A stretch of DNA of 64,000 nt from Mycobacterium sp. DL99. GTDB taxonomy: Bacteria; Actinomycetota; Actinomycetes; Mycobacteriales; Mycobacteriaceae. Shown here one piece after another: positions 53,028 to 60,662 of this stretch. The stretch is from positions 1,814,916 to 1,878,915 of the forward strand of contig NZ_SJOM01000007.1 in the NCBI RefSeq assembly GCF_004762045.1, read 5' to 3'. Below the pieces are notes generated by a model. It did not search any database and was not told where the DNA came from. It was given only the letters and a program-made list of their open reading frames with translations. The translations under genes were made by a program, and so were the position numbers. The first letter of the stretch is position 1; the number at the start of each line of letters is the position of its first letter.

Positions 53028-54129
53028 CATCCGGGAAATCGACACCGGCGCGGAGATGACGCGGTTCGCCCGCGGCTGGCACTGCGTCGGGCTCGCTGAA
53101 ACGTTCCGTGACGGGCAGCCGCACGGCATCGAAGCCTTCGGCACCAAGCTCGTCGTCTATGCCGACTCCGCCGGCGAACTGCATGTGCTCGATTCCTACT
53201 GCCGGCACATGGGCGGCGACCTGTCCATGGGATCAGTCAAGGACGACAACCTGGCCTGCCCGTTCCACGACTGGCGCTGGGGCGGCGACGGAAAGTGCAA
53301 GCTAGTGCCCTACGCGAAGCGCACCCCGCGGCTGGCGCGCACCCGCAAATGGGACACCCGTGAGGTCAACGGTCAGCTGCTGGTCTGGCACGACCCGGAA
53401 GGCTCGACCGGGTCCGCTGAGCTGATCCCGCCCACGATCGAGGGCTACGAGGACGGCATCTGGTCGCCGTGGCAATGGAATTCGATCCTGATCGAGGGGT
53501 CGCACTGCCGCGAGATCGTCGACAACAACGTCGACATGGCCCACTTCTTCTACATCCACCACGCCTACCCGACGTACTTCAAGAACGTCATCGAGGGCCA
53601 CACCGCGAGCCAGTTCATGGAGTCCAAGCCGCGTCCGGACTACGCCACCAGGGAACTCTGGGACGGCACCTACCTGCGTTCGGAGGCAACGTATTTCGGC
53701 CCGGCGTACATGATCAACTGGCTGCACAACGATCTTGCCCCGGACTTCACCGTCGAGATCGCCCTGATCAACTGCCACTACCCGGTCACGCACAACTCTT
53801 TCGTGCTGCAGTGGGGTGTCGCGGTCCAGCAGAATCCCGCGCTGTCGGCGGACAAGGCCGAGAAGCTCGCAGCCACGATGAGCCGGACCTTCGGCGACGG
53901 CTTCATGGAGGACGTCGAGATCTGGAAGCACAAGGCCCGGATCGACAATCCGTTGCTGACCGAGGAGGACGGTCCGGTCTACCACCATCGCCGGTGGTAT
54001 GAGCAGTTCTACGTCGACGTCGCCGATGTCACGCCCGACATGACCGATCGCTTCGAGCAAGAGGTCGACACCACGCACGCCAATGAACTCTGGCATCAGG
54101 AGGTTGCCGAGAATATGGCCAAGCGGTAG
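53020..54129 (+). CDS. Rieske non-haem iron oxygenase, KshA-like (3-ketosteroid 9-alpha-hydroxylase)
   Basis: A 369-residue oxygenase component. Rieske ligands are Cys61, His63, Cys80 and His83. The mononuclear iron motif N-x2-D-x2-H-x4-H is Asn169, Asp172, His175 and His180. Length and N-terminus (ARGWHCVGLAETFRDGQPHGIEAFGTKLVVYAD) match KshA. It needs a KshB-type reductase, which is not encoded here. Overlaps the KstD-like gene by 8 bases. Last gene of the operon, 31 bases before birA. Confidence 0.92.
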   Translation: MSDIREIDTGAEMTRFARGWHCVGLAETFRDGQPHGIEAFGTKLVVYADSAGELHVLDSYCRHMGGDLSMGSVKDDNLACPFHDWRWGGDGKCKLVPYAKRTPRLARTRKWDTREVNGQLLVWHDPEGSTGSAELIPPTIEGYEDGIWSPWQWNSILIEGSHCREIVDNNVDMAHFFYIHHAYPTYFKNVIEGHTASQFMESKPRPDYATRELWDGTYLRSEATYFGPAYMINWLHNDLAPDFTVEIALINCHYPVTHNSFVLQWGVAVQQNPALSADKAEKLAATMSRTFGDGFMEDVEIWKHKARIDNPLLTEEDGPVYHHRRWYEQFYVDVADVTPDMTDRFEQEVDTTHANELWHQEVAENMAKR

Positions 54130-54160
54130 CCCGTCACCGATGCGAATAAGCTGACGGCCC

Positions 54161-54970
54161 ATGGATGATCGTCAGCCGAACCGCCCACCGCTCGATGTCG
54201 CCGCCTTGCGGGGATCGTTGGGCGCGCCCTGGCACCGACTCGACATCGTCGACGAAACCGGATCCACCAACGCCGACCTGCTGGCACGCGCGGCCGCCGG
54301 TGAACAGATCGCCGGCGCGGTGTTGTTGGCCGAGTACCAGAACGCCGGGCGCGGCAGGCATGGCAGGCAGTGGTCGGCGCCGCCGCGGTCGCAGTTGGCG
54401 TTGTCGGTCGGGGTCGACGCGTCAGGGGCACCCGCGGATATCTGGGGATGGCTGCCTCTGGCCACCGGCGTCGCCGTCGTCGACGCCGTTGCCGAGGTCA
54501 CGGGCGTGCGCGTCGGCCTGAAATGGCCGAACGACGTCCTGGTCGGCCCCGGTGGGGGAAAGCTGGCCGGCATCCTCGCAGAGGTGGCATCGCCGGCGCC
54601 GGTCGTCGTCGTCGGGCTCGGCCTGAACGTGACCATGACCTCGGACGAGGCCCCGGACCCGCGTGCCACCTCACTGTCGCAGCTCGGCGCGGGCACAGTG
54701 GACCGCAACCCGCTGGCTCAGGCGTTGCTCCGGCATCTGGCCGCCCGATTCGCCGGCTGGCGCAATTCCGATCCGAAGCTGGCCGCCGATTACCGCGCAC
54801 GCAGTGTCACCATCGGCAGTAGGGTCCGCGCGATCCTGCCGGGGGACAACACGTTGGTGGGCACGGCTGTCGACGTCGACGAGCTCGGGCGGCTGATCAT
54901 CGACACCGGGACCGAACGGGTCACGGTGTCGGCAGGCGACATCACGCACCTGCGCCCCGACGAGCCGTAG
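54161..54970 (+). CDS. birA: Biotin-[acetyl-CoA-carboxylase] ligase
   Basis: A 269-residue biotin protein ligase that biotinylates AccA3. DETGSTNADLLARAAAGEQIAGAVLLAEYQNAGRGRHGRQWSAPP holds the biotin-AMP loop GRGRHGR. No N-terminal DNA-binding domain, so it is a group I enzyme without repressor function. It is followed by the PH-domain gene 9 bases on, as Rv3279c-Rv3278c. Confidence 0.95.
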   Translation: MDDRQPNRPPLDVAALRGSLGAPWHRLDIVDETGSTNADLLARAAAGEQIAGAVLLAEYQNAGRGRHGRQWSAPPRSQLALSVGVDASGAPADIWGWLPLATGVAVVDAVAEVTGVRVGLKWPNDVLVGPGGGKLAGILAEVASPAPVVVVGLGLNVTMTSDEAPDPRATSLSQLGAGTVDRNPLAQALLRHLAARFAGWRNSDPKLAADYRARSVTIGSRVRAILPGDNTLVGTAVDVDELGRLIIDTGTERVTVSAGDITHLRPDEP

Positions 54971-54979
54971 AGTGCTGCC

Positions 54980-55498
54980 GTGGGCTACCCGGAAAATGTG
55001 CTGGCCAACGACGAGCAGGTGGTGCTGCATCGGCATCCGCACTGGAAACGTCTGATCGGTGCGGTACTCGTCCTGATCCTGATCACCGCGGCAGCTGCGT
55101 TCGTCGCCGCCGTGGTCAACACCATGGACTGGCAGGCAACGGCCAAGAACGTACTGTTCATCGTGATCGGCGCGATCTGGCTCATCGTGGTCGGCTGGCT
55201 GACGGTCTGGCCGTTCCTGAACTGGTTGACCACGCACTTCGTCATCACCGACCGGCGGGTGATGTTCCGGCACGGCCTACTGACCCGCTCGGGCATCGAC
55301 ATCCCGCTCGCACGGATCAACAGCGTCGAGTTCCGCCATGGGCTGACCGACCGGATGTTGCGCACCGGCACCCTGATTATCGAATCGGCGTCGCAGGATC
55401 CCCTGGAATTCCACGACATTCCGCGCGTGGAACAGGTGCATTCACTGCTGTATCACGAAGTCTTCGACACCCTGGGGTCCGAAGAGTCACCGAGCTGA
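54980..55498 (+). CDS. PH-domain (bPH2/DUF304) membrane protein, Rv3278c-like
   Basis: A 172-residue protein. Two hydrophobic helices at about 28-48 and 60-83 precede a bacterial PH domain (THFVITDRRVMFRHGLLTRSGIDIPLARINSVEFRHGLTDRMLRTGTLIIESASQDPLEFHDIPRVEQVHSLLYHEVFD). Function unknown. GTG start. The last 49 bases of the gene lie in a 65-base repeat that also encodes, on the other strand, the end of the gtrA gene 5.1 kb away. Confidence 0.9.
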   Translation: MGYPENVLANDEQVVLHRHPHWKRLIGAVLVLILITAAAAFVAAVVNTMDWQATAKNVLFIVIGAIWLIVVGWLTVWPFLNWLTTHFVITDRRVMFRHGLLTRSGIDIPLARINSVEFRHGLTDRMLRTGTLIIESASQDPLEFHDIPRVEQVHSLLYHEVFDTLGSEESPS

Positions 55499-55514
55499 CG
55501 CGCCCTCGCGCGGC
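55450..55514. repeat. 65-bp direct repeat, left copy
   Basis: Identical to 60598-60662 except at one position (55505 C, 60653 T). It covers the last 49 bases of the PH-domain gene plus 16 bases after its stop. Similarity ends sharply on both sides. Confidence 0.95.
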
Positions 55515-55552
55515 CGGGTGTGAAACCCGGCGAAAATGGCTACCTATCAGCC

Positions 55553-56302
55553 ATGACCGCACGGGTGAACCAATTGGCGACCGCTTTCGATCAGGCAATC
55601 GTCGTTATTCCGGCCCACAACGAAGCCGCGCTTTTGCCCCGCTGCCTGCGTGCGGTGACCACCGCCGCGGCCTGTTGCCCGATGCCGGTGCTGACCGTCG
55701 TCGTCCTTGATTCCTGTGACGACGGCAGCAAAGAGCTGGCGGGCGAGTTCGGTCACGACCTCCACTTCGTCAGCGTGGAGGCGGGCAACGTCGGCGCGAG
55801 TCGGGCCGCCGGTTTCGCCTATGCACATGCGCTGTGCAACCACGTCGAAGACCCCCGCGCCTGGTACGCCACGACCGACGCCGACAGCCAGGTGGACCCC
55901 GACTGGCTGCTGCGTCAGACCGCGTCGGCGGCCGCCATGGTGCTGGGCGTCGTGCGGGTGGCGGACTGGCGGCATCACCCCGCGGCGTTGGTCCGGCGCT
56001 ACGTGCATTCCTACGAGTCGAGAGTGCGGGGCACCAAGTGGCACAGCCACATCCATGGCGCGAATATGGGTTTTCGTGCCGACGCATACTGGGCACTCGG
56101 GGGCTTCCGGCCTCTGGCCACCGGCGAGGACGTCGAATTGGTCGAAAGGTTCGAGACCGCCGGCTACCGGATAGAACGGGACTCGACCCTGTCGGTGACC
56201 ACGTCAGCGCGCCGAAACGGCCGGGCGCCCGGCGGCTTCGCCGGTTACCTCCGTGATGTGTCGCGGTCGGTATTTCGTTCGGCCGAAAGGGGTTCCGCAT
56301 GA
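55553..56302 (+). CDS. Family 2 glycosyltransferase
   Basis: A 249-residue GT-A fold enzyme. The N-terminus AIVVIPAHNEAALLPRCLRAVTTA is the nucleotide-sugar site and ATTDADSQVDPDWL holds the DxD-type metal motif. HIHGANMGFRADAYWALGGFRPLATGEDVELVERFE contains the acceptor/catalytic ED motif. No membrane helix. Start ATG 55553 (a GTG 11 codons upstream is less likely). A TACCTA hexamer just before suggests a leaderless start. First of four genes overlapping by 4 bases each. Confidence 0.9.
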   Translation: MTARVNQLATAFDQAIVVIPAHNEAALLPRCLRAVTTAAACCPMPVLTVVVLDSCDDGSKELAGEFGHDLHFVSVEAGNVGASRAAGFAYAHALCNHVEDPRAWYATTDADSQVDPDWLLRQTASAAAMVLGVVRVADWRHHPAALVRRYVHSYESRVRGTKWHSHIHGANMGFRADAYWALGGFRPLATGEDVELVERFETAGYRIERDSTLSVTTSARRNGRAPGGFAGYLRDVSRSVFRSAERGSA

Positions 56303-57252
56303 CGGCCGGTTTGGTTCGGAGCTGGCTGGAGTCAGGCCGTTTGGACCTGCCGCTGCCGGGTTCCGGTGCGACGGAGCGGCGTTGGCAACGGCTTGCGGAG
56401 CTGACGGAGATCGACGTCGTCGCCGGACGACTCGCGGAGGCTCACGTCGATGCCGTCGCGATCCTCGACGAGCTGGGTGCGAAACCGCCTGCGGCAGGCG
56501 AGCTGTGGGCGGTGTGGGCTGCCGAAGATCCGGACGCGGTGCTCAATGCGCACATCGCCGGAGACGGTGAAACAGACACGGTGAAGCTGTCGGGCACCAA
56601 AGCGTGGTGCTCGGGGGCGGGCCTCTGCACACACGCGTTGGTGACGGCCCGCCGCGACGACGGCCGACGCGCGCTGTACGCGGTGACGACGAGCAGCGAA
56701 GGGGTGAGCCCGTTGCCCAGCACCTGGAGGAATCCCGGCATGGCGGCCAGCGACACCCGCTCGGTCCAATTCAGCGACGCGCGTGCGGTGCCCGTCGGTA
56801 ATCCCGGCGACTATCTGGATCGCCCCGGCTTCTGGCACGGTGCAATCGGTGTCGCGGCGTGTTGGGTCGGTGCTGCCCGCGCGGTCGCCGCGCCCCTATA
56901 CGAACGCGTCGCCCGCGGAGCTGCTGATACCCACGTGCTGGCCCACCTCGGGGCTGTCGACGCCGCGATCGCTGCAGCCGAAGCGATGCTGGTCGCGGCG
57001 GCCGAGGCGACCGATGCTGACCCTTTCGACCGGTCCGGGTCCGCTCAGTTACTGGCCCGGCGAACCCGCGCCGTCGCCGAAACCGCTGTGGATGAGGCGA
57101 TTACCCGCACTGGCCGCGCACTCGGGCCCGCGCCGCTGTGCCAGGATGCCCAGCACGCACGTCGCGTCGCGGATCTGACGATCTATGTGCGGCAGAGCCA
57201 CGCTGAGCGTGACCTCGCCGCGCTCGGGAAGCTGGCGGGGGCGCGCCGATGA
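56299..57252 (+). CDS. Short acyl-CoA dehydrogenase-like protein
   Basis: A 317-residue ACAD-fold protein, shorter than the usual 380-400. Middle-domain features are present (VKLSGTKAWCSGAGLCTHALVTARR resembles the FAD-binding KxWCSxA loop), as is a C-terminal helical bundle. The usual catalytic Glu (about residue 376 in ACADs) has no obvious counterpart. It likely uses FAD on a carrier- or sugar-bound substrate. Coupled to its neighbours by 4-base overlaps at both ends. Confidence 0.8.
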   Translation: MTAGLVRSWLESGRLDLPLPGSGATERRWQRLAELTEIDVVAGRLAEAHVDAVAILDELGAKPPAAGELWAVWAAEDPDAVLNAHIAGDGETDTVKLSGTKAWCSGAGLCTHALVTARRDDGRRALYAVTTSSEGVSPLPSTWRNPGMAASDTRSVQFSDARAVPVGNPGDYLDRPGFWHGAIGVAACWVGAARAVAAPLYERVARGAADTHVLAHLGAVDAAIAAAEAMLVAAAEATDADPFDRSGSAQLLARRTRAVAETAVDEAITRTGRALGPAPLCQDAQHARRVADLTIYVRQSHAERDLAALGKLAGARR

Positions 57253-58028
57253 CAGCCGCAGAGCCCGCTGAACAGTGCGGCAATGCCGCGAGGTTCGGGT
57301 CAAGGCCGCTGAGCTGTGGTGGCACCCCGGGTCACGCCTGGACGACCTGGGACCGCTCCTTCAGGGAGCTGGACCTCGCGACATGCCCTGCCCTGGTGGT
57401 GGTCGCACCGCATCCCGACGACGAGACCCTTGGCTTCGGGGCGACGATGGCGCTGCTGGCGGAGCGGGGTATCGATGTACGGGTGGTGTCCGTCAGTGAC
57501 GGCGGGGCCGCCCATGAGGATCTCAGCCCATTCGACCGTATCCGGCTGGAGCGCACCAGAAGCACCGAGGTGAGAAAGGCCGCAAGGATTCTCGGGGTGG
57601 GGGAGCCGGTCAGCCTCGCACTGCCCGACGGTGAACTCACCGGCCACCAAGACTCACTTGCCGATCTGCTGACCGGGATACTCGAGGCGTGCCCGCCGGG
57701 CACCTGGTGTGCAACGACGTGGCGCGGTGACGGGCACCCCGATCACGAGGCGGTTGGACGGGCTGCTGCCACGGCCGTGCACCGCACCGCGGCGGTTCTG
57801 TTGGAGTACCCGGTCTGGATGTGGCACTGGGCCACGCCCGGTGACTCCGCAGTGTCGTGGGATCGGGCACTCATGGTGCCGTTGACGGCCTCCGCCGTGG
57901 GGCGTAAACAAGCTGCGGCGCAATGCTTTCGCAGCCAGTTCCTCCCGCAGGCACCGGGCGCGGGCCCGGTGCTGCCGCCGTTCGTGCTGCCTCGGCTGCT
58001 CGCGGTCGGGGAGATGGTGTTCCGATGA
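57249..58028 (+). CDS. PIG-L family deacetylase
   Basis: A 259-residue zinc deacetylase of the LmbE/PIG-L/MshB type. The metal motif HPDDETLG (APHPDDETLGFGATMALLAERG) and the second motif HPDHEAVG (WRGDGHPDHEAVGRAA) are present. Family members remove acetyl groups from GlcNAc-type sugars, as in mycothiol synthesis. With a glycosyltransferase beside it, an N-acetyl sugar conjugate is the likely substrate (inference). Confidence 0.9.
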   Translation: MTAAEPAEQCGNAARFGSRPLSCGGTPGHAWTTWDRSFRELDLATCPALVVVAPHPDDETLGFGATMALLAERGIDVRVVSVSDGGAAHEDLSPFDRIRLERTRSTEVRKAARILGVGEPVSLALPDGELTGHQDSLADLLTGILEACPPGTWCATTWRGDGHPDHEAVGRAAATAVHRTAAVLLEYPVWMWHWATPGDSAVSWDRALMVPLTASAVGRKQAAAQCFRSQFLPQAPGAGPVLPPFVLPRLLAVGEMVFR

Positions 58029-58663
58029 CGGAGCGCCTGCCCGATTCGTACTTCGACCGCATGTACGCGACCTCGGCGGACCCGTGGCGACTGGCCACCC
58101 GCTGGTATGAGCAACGCAAGTACGCGATCACGCTGGCGATGCTGCCGCAGCGGCGCTATCGGCATGCCTTCGAGCCGGGTTGCTCGATCGGCACTCTCAC
58201 GGCGTTGCTCGCCGAGCGCTGCGATCACGTCACCGCGATGGATGTGGCGGGAGCCGCCCTGGACATCGCCGATGTGCGACTGCGGGCCGATGGCGGCCGG
58301 GACGGGATGCGGGATCGTGTCACCCTGTCGCGAGGCTCGCTCGACGGTCATTGGCCGCCAGGACCTTTCGACCTGTTGGTGCTCTCGGAAGTGGCGTACT
58401 ACCTGGAGGAGGAGTCGCTGGCCGGGCTGCTCCGCCGCGAGTGTCCGCAGTTGGCCCGAGGTGCAACCGTGATAGCGGCACACTGGCGTCACGAGGTGGC
58501 TGACTATCCGCTCACCGGTGATCAGGCCAACAGGGTCATCGCGGCGACGCCGGGGCTCATCTCGATCGGCAGCTACCGCGACCGCGATGTCGTCATCGAG
58601 GTCTTCGATACCCATAGCGCAGCATCTGTCGCCGAGCGCGACGGTGTGCCGGGTGCCGGTTGA
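58025..58663 (+). CDS. SAM-dependent methyltransferase (NodS-like)
   Basis: A 212-residue class I methyltransferase. The SAM motif HAFEPGCSIGTLTALLAERCDHVTAMDVAGAALDIADVRL is characteristic of the NodS/LmbE-neighbour group, and FDLLVLSEVAYYLEEESLAGLL is motif IV. NodS methylates the free amine of a chitooligosaccharide after deacetylation, which fits a preceding PIG-L deacetylase. Start ATG 58025, overlapping PIG-L by 4 bases. Confidence 0.9.
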   Translation: MTERLPDSYFDRMYATSADPWRLATRWYEQRKYAITLAMLPQRRYRHAFEPGCSIGTLTALLAERCDHVTAMDVAGAALDIADVRLRADGGRDGMRDRVTLSRGSLDGHWPPGPFDLLVLSEVAYYLEEESLAGLLRRECPQLARGATVIAAHWRHEVADYPLTGDQANRVIAATPGLISIGSYRDRDVVIEVFDTHSAASVAERDGVPGAG

Positions 58664-58703
58664 CCAAGGCGAATGAGCTTGTTCCCCAATGTACTTGGGT
58701 ATG

Positions 58704-58718
58704 CCGCCCGGGTGGCGG
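58704..58718. terminator. Short GC hairpin between convergent genes
   Basis: CCGCC-N5-GGCGG lies between the methyltransferase stop and the DUF6131 stop. Stem of 5 bp only; weak. Confidence 0.3.
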
Positions 58719-58719
58719 T

Positions 58720-58875
58720 CTAGTAGTAATGACTGCGGCCGCCGACGGCATGTCCCGCCCTTCCCATGACCATCAGCACCAGGCCGATGATCAGGAGGAC
58801 GACCCCGATGGTCCACAGCAGAGAGATTTTCAGCAGAAATCCTGCGATGAGAAGGATGACTCCGAGAACGATCAT
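58720..58875 (-). CDS. DUF6131-type 51-residue membrane protein, second copy
   Basis: A 51-residue two-helix protein (MIVLGVILLIAGFLLKISLL and WTIGVVLLIIGLVLMVMGRAG, tail GGRSHYY), clearly paralogous to 33366-33521 (same MIVLG.ILLI.G start, same length and aromatic tail). The ATG at 58875 is the fitting start; an upstream frame adds 16 residues without similarity. A perfect SigF promoter lies upstream on this strand. Confidence 0.8.
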   Translation of the reverse strand: MIVLGVILLIAGFLLKISLLWTIGVVLLIIGLVLMVMGRAGHAVGGRSHYY

Positions 58876-58962
58876 GGTGTTCACCTGGTTTCGATGTAGA
58901 TGGAAGAGGCCGGGCAAGATCAATTCGTCGTCGCCAGCAGCTCAACTTTGTGTGGCCCTGAT

Positions 58963-58988
58963 ATACCCGCATTGACCAGTCGCGAAAC
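58963..58988 (-). promoter_or_regulatory. SigF-type promoter for the DUF6131 gene (GTTT-N16-GGGTAT)
   Basis: On the minus strand GTTT is at 58988-58985 and GGGTAT at 58968-58963. The start codon at 58875 is 88 bases away. A perfect match to the consensus. Confidence 0.72.
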
Positions 58989-59020
58989 CGCGATGGTCAT
59001 CGCCGATCTCCCGAGGGTGT

Positions 59021-59045
59021 GGTTAGACATTGCCGGGATGGGTAT
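59021..59045 (+). promoter_or_regulatory. SigF-like promoter for the CsbD gene (GGTT-N15-GGGTAT)
   Basis: GGTT at 59021-59024 and GGGTAT at 59040-59045. The -35 is imperfect. It lies 94 bases before the CsbD start and diverges from the promoter at 58963. Confidence 0.45.
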
Positions 59046-59139
59046 CCCGTGGTGGCAGCGTGACGAATATCGTTCGCACGCTGCGCCATTCCGTGTCGCG
59101 AATCCGCGGCATGGCCAGCGCAACAATCGGGAGAAACAC

Positions 59140-59313
59140 ATGAGCGCCGTCGACAAGGCTAAGAACAAGGTCGAAGAGTTGGCTGGGAAGGCCAAAGAGA
59201 AGGTCGGGGAGGCAACCGGCGACAGGGAAACCCAGGCCGAGGGCCATAAGGATCAGGCCAAGGGCAACCTCAAGCAGGCCGGCGAGAAGGTCAAGGACGC
59301 CTTCAAGAACTGA
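59140..59313 (+). CDS. CsbD-family stress protein, second copy
   Basis: A 57-residue CsbD protein (MSAVDKAKNKVEELAGKAKEKVGEATGDRETQAEGHKDQAKGNLKQAGEKVKDAFKN), charged and without hydrophobic segments. It has a GGGAGA ribosome site. It is shorter than the 30143 paralogue and closer to the standard CsbD. The name reflects sigmaB-type control in Bacillus. Function unknown. Confidence 0.88.
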   Translation: MSAVDKAKNKVEELAGKAKEKVGEATGDRETQAEGHKDQAKGNLKQAGEKVKDAFKN

Positions 59314-59365
59314 CGGGAATGATGCGGGACTGAGCGCGCACTTCGCCAAGGTGCTGGAGGTTCCG

Positions 59366-60562
59366 ATGCTTGAACCTGAAAGCGATTCGCCGTCAACGGC
59401 TGTGGGGCCGACGGCGCACAACAATGCCGTCGGGCAACCCCACACCGAGGCCGAGGGTCAGGCGATCGTCGCCGCAGAGCAAGACGCGGCGCGGATCAGC
59501 TCACCCGCCCATCCGTTGGGTGAGGCTGGTCCCAGGTTCAATCGCAAGTCACCATTCATGATCGGCATGGTCGCCGCGGCAGGGGTGGCCATCACCTACG
59601 GCGGGATCCAGTTGCTGATCACCGCCCGCGGGGTTCTGGTCCTCATCGTCATCGCCGCATTTCTCGCGATCGGTCTCGAACCTGCCGTGTCCTGGTTGGT
59701 GCGACACCGTATTCCTCGCTGGGCAGCTGTGGCCCTGGTCTTTCTGGTGGCCTTCGGCATGCTTGCGGGGTTTCTGGCTGCCGCGATTCCGCCGATGGTT
59801 GCCCAGGGCACCGCACTCGTCCACAACAGCCCGGACTATTTGCACCACCTCCAGCAGCGTTACCCCGCCATCGACCAGCTCAACAGTCGATTCCACCTCC
59901 AGGACAAGCTCCAGGAGGCGCTCGGTGGCGGAAACGTTCCCAACGTCGTCGGCGGGATCGTCGGTGCCGGGGAGTTCGTGTTCAGCGCCGTCAGCGGAGC
60001 CATGATCGTGCTGGTCCTCACCGCCTACTTCCTCGCCAACTTCGCCCGGATCCGCGCGTCGCTCTATCGGCTGGCACCCAATTCCCGGCGTCCCCGCACG
60101 ATCCTGATCGGTGATGAGATTCTCGCCAAGGTAGGCGGATATGTACTGGGAAACATCCTGATCTCGGTGATCACCGCAGTCCTCACCTTCATCTGGCTGA
60201 TCGCCTTTGGGGTGCCCTACCCGCTGCTGCTCGCCGTGCTGGTCGCGGTGCTGGACCTGATCCCGATTGTCGGATCGACGATCGCCGGCATCGTCGTCGC
60301 ACTGGTGGCTTTGACGGTGTCGGTGCCCGTTTCACTCGCCACAGTCGTGTTCTTCGTTGCGCTGCGACTGGTCGAGGACTACCTGCTGGTGCCACGGATC
60401 ATCGGGCGGACCGTGCAGGTGCCGCCCTTGGTGACCGTCGTCGCTGTCCTGCTCGGTGCGGCGTTGCTCGGAATCGTCGGTGCACTACTGGCAATTCCGA
60501 TCGCCGCGGCCATCTTGCTGCTGGCGCGGGAGACACTCTTCCCGCAGCTCGACCGCCGATGA
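59366..60562 (+). CDS. AI-2E family transporter (PerM-like)
   Basis: A 398-residue membrane protein. After a 60-residue disordered N-terminus come about seven to eight hydrophobic helices, with pairs near 70-115, 125-150, 210-240, 265-310 and 315-385. The AI-2E family pattern ILISVITAVLTFIWLIAFGVPYPLLLAVLVAVLDLIPIVGSTIAGIVVALVAL is diagnostic. Substrate unknown: sodium/proton antiport and signal export are both reported for the family. Start ATG 59366 has GGAGG. Last gene of the island, 36 bases before the right repeat. Confidence 0.9.
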   Translation: MLEPESDSPSTAVGPTAHNNAVGQPHTEAEGQAIVAAEQDAARISSPAHPLGEAGPRFNRKSPFMIGMVAAAGVAITYGGIQLLITARGVLVLIVIAAFLAIGLEPAVSWLVRHRIPRWAAVALVFLVAFGMLAGFLAAAIPPMVAQGTALVHNSPDYLHHLQQRYPAIDQLNSRFHLQDKLQEALGGGNVPNVVGGIVGAGEFVFSAVSGAMIVLVLTAYFLANFARIRASLYRLAPNSRRPRTILIGDEILAKVGGYVLGNILISVITAVLTFIWLIAFGVPYPLLLAVLVAVLDLIPIVGSTIAGIVVALVALTVSVPVSLATVVFFVALRLVEDYLLVPRIIGRTVQVPPLVTVVAVLLGAALLGIVGALLAIPIAAAILLLARETLFPQLDRR

Positions 60563-60597
60563 ACCGGCGCATCGATTCGTTTGGGGTCACCCCCGCG

Positions 60598-60662
60598 GTA
60601 TCACGAAGTCTTCGACACCCTGGGGTCCGAAGAGTCACCGAGCTGACGCGCCTTCGCGCGGC
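60598..60662. repeat. 65-bp direct repeat, right copy
   Basis: A 64/65 match to 55450-55514, 5148 bases away. It contains the stop and about 20 C-terminal codons of the gtrA gene on the minus strand. Confidence 0.95.

Larger units (their letters stand above)
55515..60597. mobile_element. 5.1 kb accessory island between 65-bp direct repeats
   Basis: The block carries seven genes (glycosyltransferase, acyl-CoA dehydrogenase-like, PIG-L, methyltransferase, DUF6131, CsbD, AI-2E). It separates two genes that are adjacent in M. tuberculosis (Rv3278c and Rv3277). The flanking repeats hold both 3' ends, so neither host gene is broken. There is no integrase or transposase, so the way it moved is unknown; recombination in trans or a replication-slippage type event are possible. 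Confidence 0.75.

Noticed and set aside
55450..60662. Integrase, transposase or tRNA attachment site for the 5.1 kb island
   Set aside because: No recombinase gene or tRNA lies in or beside the block, and the repeats have no short terminal inverted repeats of the kind insertion sequences carry.
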